From contig CAYQVH010000004.1 of NCBI GenBank assembly GCA_964420975.1, positions 1-64,000 on the forward strand: 64,000 nucleotides of DNA. The letters run 5' to 3'. The notes beneath the pieces are model-generated. The model was not told the DNA's origin, did no database searches, and saw nothing but the letters and a program-made list of their open reading frames with translations. The DNA comes from Accumulibacter sp964420975. GTDB taxonomy: Bacteria > Pseudomonadota > Gammaproteobacteria > Burkholderiales > Rhodocyclaceae. Shown piece by piece: positions 44,461 to 53,104 of the stretch. The position numbers and the translations under genes were made by a program. Each line of letters opens with the position of its first letter. The stretch's first letter is position 1.

Positions 44461-44642
44461 GCCAGGGGCACGCCGTTGCGCCTGGCTCGACGCCAACCAG
44501 CGACGCGCACGGTAGGAGCGCTGCGCCGTCAACGTCCGAAACCCGGTCCGTCGGTGAGGAGCGGTCGCGCGCGCGACGTTCGCGCCCCGTGAAAGCGCTG
44601 ACGCGCCGACAAGACGAGACGCCGTGTGCTCGGCTTTCGGTC

Positions 44643-44667
44643 TATAATCATAAATTACATTATAATT
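44643..44667 (+). promoter_or_regulatory. AT-rich promoter/operator of arsR
   Basis: Very AT-rich stretch with two TATAAT hexamers (44643-44648 and 44661-44666) and an imperfect ATAATCAT/ATTATAAT symmetry. It overlaps the region where an ArsR-type repressor would bind to regulate itself and perhaps the rhodanese downstream. The envC promoter must lie in the same 200-base gap on the other strand. Confidence 0.55.
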
Positions 44668-44683
44668 GCCGCTGTTCGCGAAC

Positions 44684-44992
44684 GTGCCCGTCCGAACCAC
44701 CATTATCGATAAAGAGGACCACATCGAGCAGGCGGCGCGTGCGCTGAAGGCGATTTCCCATCCGCTGCGGCTCAAGATTCTGTGTGTGTTGGGCGATCAG
44801 GAAGCCTGTGTGCAGGAGATCGTGGCCGCCGTCGGAACCTCCCAGAGCAATGTTTCCCAGCACTTGGCGATCCTGCGTGAGAAGGGCGTCTTGTCGGCGC
44901 GGAAAGAGGGGAATCGGGTCTACTATCGGGTCGGTGACGCGCGCACGCTGCAACTGCTCAGCATGATGCGAGAGGTGTTCTGCGGCAAGTAG
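44684..44992 (+). CDS. ArsR-family regulator, BigR/SqrR-like (persulfide sensing)
   Basis: 102 residues from GTG at 44684 (TTG at 44666 is an alternative, but lies on the promoter). Winged helix HPLRLKILCVLGDQEACVQEIV...SQSNVSQHLAILREKGVL. Cys residues at 34, 42 and 100; C42 and the C-terminal C100 (EVFCGK) are placed like the sensing pair of BigR, SqrR and YgaV, which form a disulfide or polysulfide bridge with reactive sulfur. No metal-site motif of the ArsR arsenite type (ELCVCDL) is seen. The following genes, rhodanese and glutaredoxin, suit sulfur/thiol stress control. Confidence 0.82.
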   Translation: MPVRTTIIDKEDHIEQAARALKAISHPLRLKILCVLGDQEACVQEIVAAVGTSQSNVSQHLAILREKGVLSARKEGNRVYYRVGDARTLQLLSMMREVFCGK

Positions 44993-45071
44993 CGCACGTG
45001 TCGGGGCTTGAAACCAGCGCGCAGCATGGGTCGCGTGCTTGACGTGTCAAATCGGACTTCTGGAGTAGGGC

Positions 45072-45491
45072 TTGGAATTCATCGAGCAGAACATCCTCTT
45101 GGTGGCGGTGGCGCTGGTCAGCGGCACGATGCTCCTCATCGTCTCCTTTCGTCGCCCGGGTGGCCCGCAAGCGGTGACGGTGACGCAGGCAGCGATGCTG
45201 GTCAATCGAGAGAATGCGCAGTTCGTTGACGTACGCGAGCCGAACGAATACGTCGGCGGGCACTTGGCGGATGCGCGCAACATTCCGGCCGCTTCCTTGT
45301 CCGAACGGGTCGGCGAGCTGGAGACAATGAAAGACCGTCCACTGATTCTCGTCTGCCAGTCGGGATCGCGTTCTGCGGACGCTTGCAAGACGCTGATCAA
45401 GCTCGGGTTTACGCGAGTGCATAGTCTTGAGGGGGGAGTTGCGGCGTGGAGCGAAGCCGGCTTGCCACTCAAGAAAGGGGCGCGCAAGTGA
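45072..45491 (+). CDS. Membrane-anchored rhodanese-like protein
   Basis: 139 residues. N-terminal transmembrane helix (NILLVAVALVSGTMLLIVSF) then a rhodanese domain with VDVREPNEYVGGHLADARNIP and the catalytic loop CQSGSRS. Sulfurtransferase activity (thiosulfate or persulfide) is likely. The stop overlaps the start of grxC by four bases (GTGA). Downstream of the BigR-like regulator, possibly its target. Confidence 0.9.
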   Translation: MEFIEQNILLVAVALVSGTMLLIVSFRRPGGPQAVTVTQAAMLVNRENAQFVDVREPNEYVGGHLADARNIPAASLSERVGELETMKDRPLILVCQSGSRSADACKTLIKLGFTRVHSLEGGVAAWSEAGLPLKKGARK

Positions 45492-45763
45492 GCGGTAGAC
45501 TGCGGGTGGTCATGTATTCGACTGCCGTTTGCCCCTTTTGTCTGCGCGCCGAGCATTTGCTCAAGGCGCGTGGTGTAACCGAAATCGACAAGGTGCGCGT
45601 CGATCTCGATCCGCAACGACGACAGGAGATGATCGAGCGAACCGCCAAACGCACCGTGCCGCAGATCTATATCGGCGAGACCTACGTCGGCGGCTTTGAT
45701 GAACTGACGGCTCTCGACCACTCCGGGAAGCTGTCGCATCTTCTCGCCGACGAGGTGGTTTGA
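45488..45763 (+). CDS. grxC: Glutaredoxin 3
   Basis: 91 residues from GTG at 45488; an upstream frame exists but reads antiparallel-looking sequence. Active site CPFC, cis-proline KRTVPQIYI and GGFDEL match GrxC. Glutathione-dependent disulfide reductase. Translationally coupled to the rhodanese; secB follows after 49 bases. Confidence 0.93.
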   Translation: MSGRLRVVMYSTAVCPFCLRAEHLLKARGVTEIDKVRVDLDPQRRQEMIERTAKRTVPQIYIGETYVGGFDELTALDHSGKLSHLLADEVV

Positions 45764-45812
45764 CACCTGCCTGCATGGCATACCCATCTATTGACGGATT
45801 CCGGGAGCAACA

Positions 45813-46280
45813 ATGAGCGAACAAGAAACCCCAGTCTTTACCATCGAGAAAATCTATATCAAGGACCTCTCGGTCGAAGTTCCGAACGCGCCGCAGGCTT
45901 TTCTTGAGCGTGAGCCGCCGAAATTGAGCGTCCAGTTGCAGAGCAACCCTCGCGGGATGGGCGAGAACCTTTTTGAGGTGACGTTGACGGCGACGGTAAC
46001 CGCCAAGGTCGAAGATCGGACGATGTTTCTGGTCGAAGTCGGCCAGGCTGGCATCTTCCGCATCCAGAACGTTCCGGCCGAGAACATGGATCCGCTGCTG
46101 TCGATCGCCTGTCCGAACATCCTTTTCCCTTACGCTCGCGAAGTTATTTCCGACGCCGTGATCCGGGCAGGCTTCCAACCGGTGATCCTGCAGCCGGTGA
46201 ATTTCGAAGCGCTGTACATGTCGCGTTTGCAACAGCAGCAGGAAGCGGCGGGCGAGTCGAGTCAGGCCAGCCTGCAGTGA
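45813..46280 (+). CDS. secB: Canonical protein-export chaperone SecB
   Basis: 155 residues with GGGAG upstream. Typical SecB: FTIEKIYIKDLSVEVPNAP, MFLVEVGQAGIFRI, CPNILFPYAREVISDAVIRAGF, LQPVNFEALY and a polar tail ending ASLQ. Tetrameric chaperone that holds preproteins for SecA. The arrangement grxC-secB-gpsA is common in betaproteobacteria. A second, divergent SecB-like protein is encoded at 10251 within the toxin module. Confidence 0.98.
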   Translation: MSEQETPVFTIEKIYIKDLSVEVPNAPQAFLEREPPKLSVQLQSNPRGMGENLFEVTLTATVTAKVEDRTMFLVEVGQAGIFRIQNVPAENMDPLLSIACPNILFPYAREVISDAVIRAGFQPVILQPVNFEALYMSRLQQQQEAAGESSQASLQ

Positions 46281-46729
46281 GGGTTGCGCTGCCCAGACTG
46301 CGGCAGTTTGGCGCGGCGTTGGCAATCGCCTGCGCTTGGCCGGTCATCGCGAGCGAGTTCAGGACGGTCGAGGCGGCAGCGATCCTCTACGATGCGCCGT
46401 CACTCAAAGGAAGCAAGCTGTTCGTAATTCGGCGCGGGACGCCGGTTGAGCTGGTAGTCAACCTCGAAGGCTGGTCAAAGGTGCGCGACGTCGACGGCAG
46501 CTTGGCGTGGATTGAAGCCAGGCACCTCGGTAGCCGGCGGACGGTCATCGTCGCCGCTGCCCGCGGTCAGGTCCGCCAAACGGCGGCGGAGTCTGCTCCG
46601 CTGGTTTTTGAGGCCGAGAAAGGCGTGTCACTCGACTTCCTCGAAGCGGCGCCAGGTGGTTGGATAAAGGTCCGCCACCGTGACGGACAGACGGGCTTCG
46701 TCAGGATCAACCAAGTCTGGGGCACTTGA
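46277..46729 (+). CDS. Periplasmic bacterial SH3-domain protein
   Basis: 150 residues, GTG overlapping the secB stop. Signal sequence (LAIACAWPVIASEF) and then two SH3-like repeats (AILYDAPSLKGSKLFVIRRGTPVELVVNLEGWSKVRD and PLVFEAEKGVSLDFLEAAPGGWIKVRHRDG). Proteins of this class often bind peptidoglycan. Role unknown; coupled to secB and gpsA by position. Confidence 0.85.
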   Translation: MRVALPRLRQFGAALAIACAWPVIASEFRTVEAAAILYDAPSLKGSKLFVIRRGTPVELVVNLEGWSKVRDVDGSLAWIEARHLGSRRTVIVAAARGQVRQTAAESAPLVFEAEKGVSLDFLEAAPGGWIKVRHRDGQTGFVRINQVWGT

Positions 46730-46733
46730 GCCC

Positions 46734-47723
46734 GTGAGGCTGGCCGTCCTCGGCGCCGGAGCGTGGGGAACCGCACTCGCGATTGTGTTTAGTGCTCGTC
46801 ATGAGGTCATTCTTTCTGGTCGCAGTCGGGAAGTGAATGCCTTATTGCGCGAGGATCGCGAGAACCGACGCCTTCTTTCGGGGCATCATTTTCCCGATGC
46901 CCTTGACGTCGGCGAGGACTTCGAAACGGCGGCTGCGGCAAGCGACCTAGTTCTCGTCGCGACGCCGATCGCCGGTTTGCGTACCACGGTCCGGAGCCTC
47001 GCCGCCGCCGGTGTCGTCAAACCCCTGCTTTGGGCGTGCAAGGGGCTCGAATCGGGGACTGGCAAACTGCCCCATCAGGTCGTAGGTGAGGAGCTGGGCT
47101 CCGCACTGCCGTGCGGAGCGCTGTCGGGCCCAAGCTTTGCGGAGGAAGTGGCACTTGGCTTGCCGGCGGCAGTCTCCCTGGCGGCAAGCGACCGCGACTT
47201 TTGCCATCGTCTGGCGCGTGCGCTACACAGCCCGCGTTTCCGGATTTACGCCAATGAAGATCTGCCCGGAGTCGAAGTCGGTGGTGCCGTGAAGAACGTC
47301 ATGGCCATTGCCACGGGGGTCTGTGACGGCCTCGGTCTCGGTCTCAACGCCCGGGCGGCTCTGATCACTCGCGGTCTGGCGGAGATCGCGCGCTTCGGCG
47401 TTGCTCTCGGTGGGCATCCGCAGACGTTCATGGGACTCGCCGGTATGGGTGACCTGATCCTGACCTGCACCGGCGACCTGTCGCGAAACCGCAAGGTGGG
47501 ACTCGCACTCGCCCGCGGGCAGACGCTGTCGCAGATTCTTGCTGACCTCGGACACGTCGCCGAGGGGGTCGGCACGACGCGCGAGGTTGCGTGTCTGGCG
47601 GCCGACCTGAACATAGCCATGCCGATCACGCAGGCCGTTGACTCGATTCTTTGCGGCCAGGAGGCGGCGGCGACGGCGGTCGAAAAGCTCTTGCACCGTG
47701 ACCCGACGGTGGAGGCCAGCTAA
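46734..47723 (+). CDS. gpsA: NAD(P)-dependent glycerol-3-phosphate dehydrogenase
   Basis: 329 residues from GTG at 46734, giving MRLAVLGAGAWGTALA. Makes glycerol-3-phosphate for phospholipids. Nucleotide-binding GAGAWGTALA, GPSFAEEVALGLPAAV and the catalytic GAVKNVMAIATGVCDGLGLG lysine are intact. A longer upstream start would overlap the SH3 gene and is rejected. Last gene of the co-directional run. Confidence 0.97.
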   Translation: MRLAVLGAGAWGTALAIVFSARHEVILSGRSREVNALLREDRENRRLLSGHHFPDALDVGEDFETAAAASDLVLVATPIAGLRTTVRSLAAAGVVKPLLWACKGLESGTGKLPHQVVGEELGSALPCGALSGPSFAEEVALGLPAAVSLAASDRDFCHRLARALHSPRFRIYANEDLPGVEVGGAVKNVMAIATGVCDGLGLGLNARAALITRGLAEIARFGVALGGHPQTFMGLAGMGDLILTCTGDLSRNRKVGLALARGQTLSQILADLGHVAEGVGTTREVACLAADLNIAMPITQAVDSILCGQEAAATAVEKLLHRDPTVEAS

Positions 47724-47781
47724 CCCTCCGCGGTCTGCTGTGTTGCCGGCGGAAGATTGGCAGTCGAGCCTGGTTTGTTGA

Positions 47782-49230
47782 TCAGTGGCCGACGACCACC
47801 ACCCGGTCGCCTTTGCGGTTGCTGAACTCCGCGAGGATCGGTTTGCCCTGGCTCGTCAACGATTGGAGAAGCGCGTCACCGGCTTTCGGAGTGAGAACCA
47901 AGTAGCGGTAGCGGCTTGACTGATCGGTGGTCATCAGCTGTTCTCCGCTAACCGACATTCTCGGGTAACCTCGGCCGGCGTAGTAGGCGATCCGCGCGTC
48001 TTCGTAGTAGATGGTGTCGGTGGGCGAACTGTGGCTCGACAACCAGGCTGCGGCCTCGAGATAGTGGGTTTTTTTGGCGCCCGTCGCGACGACGCCGCTT
48101 AGCATGACGATCGCCGCGGCGGCAACCAGCACCTTCGACCCGCGCGGAAAGAGCCGGCTGAAATGCGCGCAGCCCGCGGCGAGCAGAGGGACGACCAAGA
48201 GACAGAGAAAGCTGACGTAGCGTGCGTTGATGAAGCGCTGGCGGAAGAAGAACACGAAAAGCACGGCAAGATACGCCAGCCAAGTGAAGAAAAAAGGGCT
48301 CAGATGCTTGCGATAGTTGCCCCAGACGGGCCAGTTTGCGGAGTGGAGCAAGGGAAGAATCAAGGGGCCGCTGAGCAGCGAAAACTTGAACACGATGGCC
48401 AGGAACACGCCAAAGACAACGATTCGAATCGCGTCGTCTGCCGAGTATTTTTCGAGCGCTGCGGCGGCGAAGCGCTTGGCCATGACGTCGAGGTCGGCCG
48501 TCAATTGGCCGGGATCGAGCAGCGAAACGTAGTAGGCGATTCGCGGCTGGTTCAGGATATCGCCGTACCAGGCGGCGGCGACGACCAGCAACACTCCGCC
48601 AAGCGGCAAAGCGGTCAGCTGCAGGAGGCGTTTCCAGCCGTCGCGTCGGCCCAGTTGGGTGATCAGGCAGGCGGCGATCGATAGCATCAGCAACACGGCT
48701 TCGAGACGAAAGAGCGCGGCGATAACGATTGCCAGCTGCACCTGCAGTGCCTTCCGCCAGCCGCCGCTCTCCAGCCAGCGTAAGGCCAGCATGAGCGCCA
48801 ACAGGGAAAAAAACCAGAAGCCATGCTCGCGAATGATGTCGTTGCGAAACTGGTTGATGGCAGGCAGTGCGAGCACCACCAGGCCCGCCCAGTTGGCACT
48901 GCCGGGGGCATGGCGTTCACTGACGGCGACCAGCAAGGACGAGCTGCCAGCGATCAACAAGGCGCAACCGGTGTAAGCGATCGCTTCCAGCGAAAAACCG
49001 GAAAGGCCGTGAATGGCGGCCAGCAGGAACGAAAACCACGGCCAGTCGAACACTTCGAAGGCCGCCCGCGGTCCCTGCTCTAAGGCGACTTGGGCGGCGT
49101 ACAGATAGAGCGCCGCGTCCTTACCGATGGTGACCGTCTGACTGAACGCGACCAAGGAAAGCAGAAGGCTGGCGACAAATACCCAGCGGACGGGGGGGAT
49201 TTCGCGCGCACGGGCGAGTGCTTCGAACAT
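47782..49230 (-). CDS. GT39/ArnT-like polytopic membrane glycosyltransferase
   Basis: 482 residues with about 11 hydrophobic segments. The start (VGKDAALYLYAAQ, here TIGKDAALYLYAAQVALEQGP) carries the conserved acidic residue of the first periplasmic loop of PMT/ArnT-type enzymes, and a C-terminal periplasmic-like domain begins near 400 (DTIYYEDARIAYYAGRG). Such enzymes transfer sugars from polyprenyl-phosphate carriers. Substrate unknown, but the surroundings suggest lipopolysaccharide or exopolysaccharide decoration. Confidence 0.72.
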   Translation of the reverse strand: MFEALARAREIPPVRWVFVASLLLSLVAFSQTVTIGKDAALYLYAAQVALEQGPRAAFEVFDWPWFSFLLAAIHGLSGFSLEAIAYTGCALLIAGSSSLLVAVSERHAPGSANWAGLVVLALPAINQFRNDIIREHGFWFFSLLALMLALRWLESGGWRKALQVQLAIVIAALFRLEAVLLMLSIAACLITQLGRRDGWKRLLQLTALPLGGVLLVVAAAWYGDILNQPRIAYYVSLLDPGQLTADLDVMAKRFAAAALEKYSADDAIRIVVFGVFLAIVFKFSLLSGPLILPLLHSANWPVWGNYRKHLSPFFFTWLAYLAVLFVFFFRQRFINARYVSFLCLLVVPLLAAGCAHFSRLFPRGSKVLVAAAAIVMLSGVVATGAKKTHYLEAAAWLSSHSSPTDTIYYEDARIAYYAGRGYPRMSVSGEQLMTTDQSSRYRYLVLTPKAGDALLQSLTSQGKPILAEFSNRKGDRVVVVGH

Positions 49231-49269
49231 CGACCTTCCTAGCGGCGACGGTGGAGCAGACGACGAGGA

Positions 49270-50175
49270 CTAGACATGGAGGCGTACGGCCTTGCGCAGA
49301 TAAGTCCAGCGCAAGGCTTGCAGCGTACTCAGGCGCAAGGCGCAGCGGTAGAAACGTCGGGCGCTGGAGGTGTCGCCGTCGCGCATCGCGGCGCGAAACA
49401 GGGAAAGGTAGCGCTGCGCCGTGTAGCGGCGACGCAGCGACTGACACTCGTCCGGAAGCGTGGCGAAGACTTCCTCGACCATGGTCAGGGCGCGTTCCTC
49501 TTCTTCCCGCCGGTCGTGACGCAAGCTGTCTGGATGCTTGTAAATGCGCGCCAGGGCTTGGTTGCTGACCACTACGGGCGCACTCACGAGCAGATAGGCG
49601 AAGACCGGGATGTCCTCTCCGGCGCGCAGATTTTCCGGATAGGGTCGGCGCAAGAGCAGGTCGCGGCGGAACAAGGAACAGCCGTGCGAGATCGTTATCC
49701 GCTTTTGCAGCAGGTAGCGTTTGGCGAGCGTTACCGCGGCCGCGTGCGGGACCGCCTTCGGCAGCCGTAGCCGCTCTCGGCCATCGGCCATCACGGAAAT
49801 CTGAGCGCCGAGAAACATCGCCGCGTCAGGATGTTCGGAGGCCAGCGTACGCAGGATGCCGAGGGCGTCCGGCAGCAGTTCGTCGTCGGCGTCGAGCAGC
49901 AGCGCATACGTGCCACGCGCCGCGCGTAGGCCGCGATTGCGCGCGGCGCCGGGGCCGGCGTTTGCTTGGCGAATCACCCGCAGCGCGGGGTAGCGTTCGC
50001 TGTAGCCGGCGATTACCTCGGCGGTGTCGTCTTGCGATCCGTCATCGACCACGATGACCTCGGTATCGACGGTGACTTGAGCGAGTACGGAATCCAGGGC
50101 TCGTGGCAACACGCGGGCATAGTTGTAGCTCGGGATGATGACGCTGATTTGCGGCGCGGGATCAATTGGCTCCAT
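49270..50175 (-). CDS. Family 2 glycosyltransferase
   Basis: 301 residues from ATG at 50175 (an earlier in-frame start adds 26 residues). GT-A fold: ISVIIPSYNYARVLPRALDSVL, VIVVDDGSQDDT, LDADDELLPDAL (DxD). No membrane segment, so it acts at the cytoplasmic face. It lies 39 bases before the GT39-like gene and is divergent from mig-14; in Pseudomonas, similar genes lie in the lipopolysaccharide core cluster with mig-14 and dnpA. Confidence 0.9.
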   Translation of the reverse strand: MEPIDPAPQISVIIPSYNYARVLPRALDSVLAQVTVDTEVIVVDDGSQDDTAEVIAGYSERYPALRVIRQANAGPGAARNRGLRAARGTYALLLDADDELLPDALGILRTLASEHPDAAMFLGAQISVMADGRERLRLPKAVPHAAAVTLAKRYLLQKRITISHGCSLFRRDLLLRRPYPENLRAGEDIPVFAYLLVSAPVVVSNQALARIYKHPDSLRHDRREEEERALTMVEEVFATLPDECQSLRRRYTAQRYLSLFRAAMRDGDTSSARRFYRCALRLSTLQALRWTYLRKAVRLHV

Positions 50176-50564
50176 CGTGCGCACCTTTGCCACCACCTTT
50201 CCCGGTGTCTCCTCTGCCAGCGGCCGGGCGCTGCCGACCAGGAAAACGCGCATTGTCCGCCATCTGTTGCGGGATGCAACTACCGGCGATCTGAAAAACC
50301 GCGGAAGACCGTAGCGTGACGATGAGTGAGCGATTCACACCATGCGATCGGGGCGTAAAAAGGGTACATTCCCGCCTTTCGAACGGGGTAATAAGGAGGG
50401 GCGATGCCTCGACGCGCTGACGAATCAGGGCCCGCCGCAGTGGCCAATCGGGCTGGTGGTGGGACGGGCGGACAGCCGCGACGTCACTCCGGTTCTCATT
50501 GTTCGCCATCGGGGTACGCCGGGCTGGCGTTTGATTGCCTGTCGTTCGCAGCGGGTGTGCCTTG
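50176..50564. promoter_or_regulatory. Divergent promoter region with possible leader ORF
   Basis: 389 bases between divergent genes. The right half holds a strong ribosome site AAGGAGGGG and ATG at 50404, opening a 54-codon frame that ends TGA at 50568, overlapping the mig-14 TTG by two bases. No clear promoter hexamers were seen. Confidence 0.45.
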
Positions 50565-50568
50565 TTGA
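50404..50568 (+). CDS. Putative short leader ORF coupled to mig-14
   Basis: 54 residues starting MPRRADESGPAAVANRAGG, with AAGGAGGGG four bases before ATG, the best Shine-Dalgarno in this region. Its TGA overlaps the probable TTG start of mig-14 (TTGA). The peptide has no known motif and is Gly/Ala/Arg-rich, so it may be a translational leader rather than a functional protein, or a chance frame. Confidence 0.3.
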   Translation: MPRRADESGPAAVANRAGGGTGGQPRRHSGSHCSPSGYAGLAFDCLSFAAGVPC

Positions 50569-51458
50569 AGTTGTGGCGCGGCTGGCGCGAGCGTGGCTGG
50601 ATCGAAGTCGAGGCGGCGATCTATGCGGAAACCTGGCAACGCTTCGGGGGCAGCGTCGCGACGCATCCGGTGGTGGTCGACCGCCTGTCGGAACTGGCCC
50701 GCATACCGGTTCGCTATCTCGCGTGGTCGGTCCGTGGCGAAATCGTGGCGGCGATTCCCTGTTGGGGCGATTCGCTGGCGTTGTCGAAGGAGGTGCTGAA
50801 GGCACGCCGTCAGCGCGGTGTCTTCGATCTTGGCAACGCCGAGGTCATTCTGCCGATTGCCGACGCCGTCCAGGTGCCCGTACGCCAGCGCGTACGATAC
50901 GTTTCTGAAATCAACGTGCGGCAGGTTGCCGGCCTGCGCTCGCAGGGCGAGGAACTCGCGATGGCGAGGCCACCAGAGGATTACTCGGCCAAGTTTCGAT
51001 ACAACCAGCGCCGCGAGTTGCGGCTTTTCGAGCAGACGGGTGGCGTGGTGCGACCCCTTTCCGACTTGTCGCCGATTCAGCAGGCCCTCGCCTACGCGGA
51101 TCTCTTCCAGCGACGTTGGGGATTTGCGCCGAAGGGGAAAGCCTATCTCGGAGAAGTGTTCGCCGCGTTGCGCGATTTCATGCGGGGTGCGCTGTTGTTC
51201 CACGACCGGCAGCCGATCGCGATCCAGATAGTGTACCGAGTCGAGTCGCCGCGCTGGCTTTCTTTCGAATATATCAATGGCGGAGTCGATCCGGAAACAC
51301 GCCACTTCAGTCCGGGAAGCATTCTGACTTTCATCAACACGCAGGCGGCCTGGCACGAGGCGCGCACGCTCGGCAAGGCCTTGCGCTATTCTTTTGGCCG
51401 GGCCGATTCGGGATACAAAGAGCGCTGGTGTCGCTCGGTACCGGTCTATAGAATCTAG
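50565..51458 (+). CDS. Mig-14 family antimicrobial-peptide tolerance protein
   Basis: 297 residues from TTG at 50565 (50562 or 50535 also possible). Recognised as Mig-14 by AIYAETWQRFGGSVATHPVVV, GVFDLGNAEVILPIA, YNQRRELRLFEQTGG, FQRRWGF and EYINGGVDPETRHFSPGS with a C-terminal RYSFGRAD...RWC. The fold resembles GNAT/FemAB acyltransferases. In Salmonella and Pseudomonas it is linked to resistance to polymyxin and host peptides. Followed by a de-N-acetylase gene, as in Pseudomonas. Confidence 0.85.
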   Translation: MKLWRGWRERGWIEVEAAIYAETWQRFGGSVATHPVVVDRLSELARIPVRYLAWSVRGEIVAAIPCWGDSLALSKEVLKARRQRGVFDLGNAEVILPIADAVQVPVRQRVRYVSEINVRQVAGLRSQGEELAMARPPEDYSAKFRYNQRRELRLFEQTGGVVRPLSDLSPIQQALAYADLFQRRWGFAPKGKAYLGEVFAALRDFMRGALLFHDRQPIAIQIVYRVESPRWLSFEYINGGVDPETRHFSPGSILTFINTQAAWHEARTLGKALRYSFGRADSGYKERWCRSVPVYRI

Positions 51459-51508
51459 CAGCCTGCCGGACCTGACCCAGTCGGCTGCAAAACCTGACCG
51501 GAAAGATC

Positions 51509-52909
51509 ATGAATTCACGCAAAGAGACCTTGTTGCGGCGGCATCGTCGGCAGAAGCGCTTGCTTCTGTTGGTGACGCTCGCCTGGCTTCTCCCGCTGGC
51601 TGCAGTCGTTTCCTGGTGGCTGGTACCGCTGGTCCTCGCCGCTGGCTGGGTTGCCCATGAAGCGTGGTTTGCCGATCATCTCTTCTACTCGCCGCATGAC
51701 GATTACCTTTACCGCTTCCCGCCGCAAGTGGCGGTACAAGCCGTCAGCCTGGTTGAGGGTCGCTTGCGCTTGAGCGAACCGCTTGCACCGGGGGACACCC
51801 TGATCCTGGCGCTTGAGCTGCGCAGTTCGAAACTGGGGTACTTGCTGGATCCTCATGTTTGGGTGGGCGAAGACCGCCAGGACTTTGAACGCGGCGTCCG
51901 TGGCCTGCGCTACCTGAATCTCTCCGGGCAGGCGATGGCCGTCGGCATGAACGAGCTGCCGATCGAGGGGCGCCACTGTTCGCTGGCGGCGAACGGAGTG
52001 CTCTACTCCTTTGCCAGTCCTGACTACGTCGAGCAACGGATGATGATTCTCGCGCCGCACGCCGACGATGCGGAATTGGCTGCCTTCGGGCTGTATCGCC
52101 GCGCTGCGGAGGTGGTCATTGTCACCTTGACACAGGGTGAGATCGAGGCGACGCAATTTCGTCGCCTTGGGCTTGATGCGGCACAGGCGGCCTTACTGAA
52201 GGGACGACTACGGGTCTGGGATAGCCAGGCGATCCCTTTGTGGGGTGGCGTACCCCAGAGTCGTTGTGTTCAGCTCGGCTATTTTTGCCAGCAGCTAACG
52301 TCCATGATGGCCGAACCGGAACGGCTGTTTGGCTCGCGGGAAGCGACGACGAGCGATATCCGGAAGGCGCGGCGCCACAATCCGCTGCGCTTGCCGGGCG
52401 ATGACGACGGACTCGCTTGCGGCAAGAATCTCGTTGCCGATCTGGTGGCGCTGCTCGAGCATTTCCGGCCGCAGGTGGTGGTTACACCGCATCCCGAGCT
52501 TGACCCGCATCCGGACCACTTTGCGACTTCGCTGGCGATCGATCAGGCGGCGCAGTTGTCGAGCTGGAAGCCGGAAACGGCTCTGCTTTACAGTAACCAT
52601 CTGCACGACAACGATCGCTGGCCGATGGGGCCGGCGGGGTATGGCGTCGCCCTGCCTCCGGCTTTGGCGCCGCTGCCAGCCGACGGCCTGTGGAGTCCGC
52701 TGTTGACCATCGACGACCAGCTCGACAAAGCCATGGCCTTGGCCATGCAACACGATCTGCAGGGCCGACTTCCCGTCAAACAGCGTGTTCGACGCTTCGT
52801 TCAACGTCTGCTCGCTGGTCGTAGTTGGCCACCCACTGGCGAAAATGAGTTTTTCCGCAAAGCGGTACGGCGGCACGAGCTTTTCTGGGTGCGGCGATTT
52901 GATGCCTGA
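51509..52909 (+). CDS. DnpA-like PIG-L/LmbE de-N-acetylase
   Basis: 466 residues. N-terminal membrane helices (LLLLVTLAWLLPLAAVVSWW...), a long beta-rich middle part, then the PIG-L zinc motif PHADDAELAAFG (about 185) and HPELDPHPDHFA with catalytic histidines. PIG-L enzymes remove acetyl from N-acetylglucosamine-type sugars. In Pseudomonas the neighbour-conserved DnpA acts in the lipopolysaccharide cluster and antibiotic tolerance. 50 bases after mig-14, so probably one transcript. Confidence 0.87.
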   Translation: MNSRKETLLRRHRRQKRLLLLVTLAWLLPLAAVVSWWLVPLVLAAGWVAHEAWFADHLFYSPHDDYLYRFPPQVAVQAVSLVEGRLRLSEPLAPGDTLILALELRSSKLGYLLDPHVWVGEDRQDFERGVRGLRYLNLSGQAMAVGMNELPIEGRHCSLAANGVLYSFASPDYVEQRMMILAPHADDAELAAFGLYRRAAEVVIVTLTQGEIEATQFRRLGLDAAQAALLKGRLRVWDSQAIPLWGGVPQSRCVQLGYFCQQLTSMMAEPERLFGSREATTSDIRKARRHNPLRLPGDDDGLACGKNLVADLVALLEHFRPQVVVTPHPELDPHPDHFATSLAIDQAAQLSSWKPETALLYSNHLHDNDRWPMGPAGYGVALPPALAPLPADGLWSPLLTIDDQLDKAMALAMQHDLQGRLPVKQRVRRFVQRLLAGRSWPPTGENEFFRKAVRRHELFWVRRFDA

Positions 52910-53104
52910 CGCGGTGGATGAGCTTGCCGTGCACCTTGTGCCGCGCTGGCCAGCGTTGTGGAGTCGCTGCGCCATCGTCACTGGATTCGCGGCCCGTCAG
53001 TCGGCAGTCGGCCCCGGAGGAACCGGGACTCGCCCGCAAAGTCAACGGTTCGCGTGGAGACAGGATTGCGCAACAATGTTGCATTCCCGAGCTGAAAGAA
53101 AACG

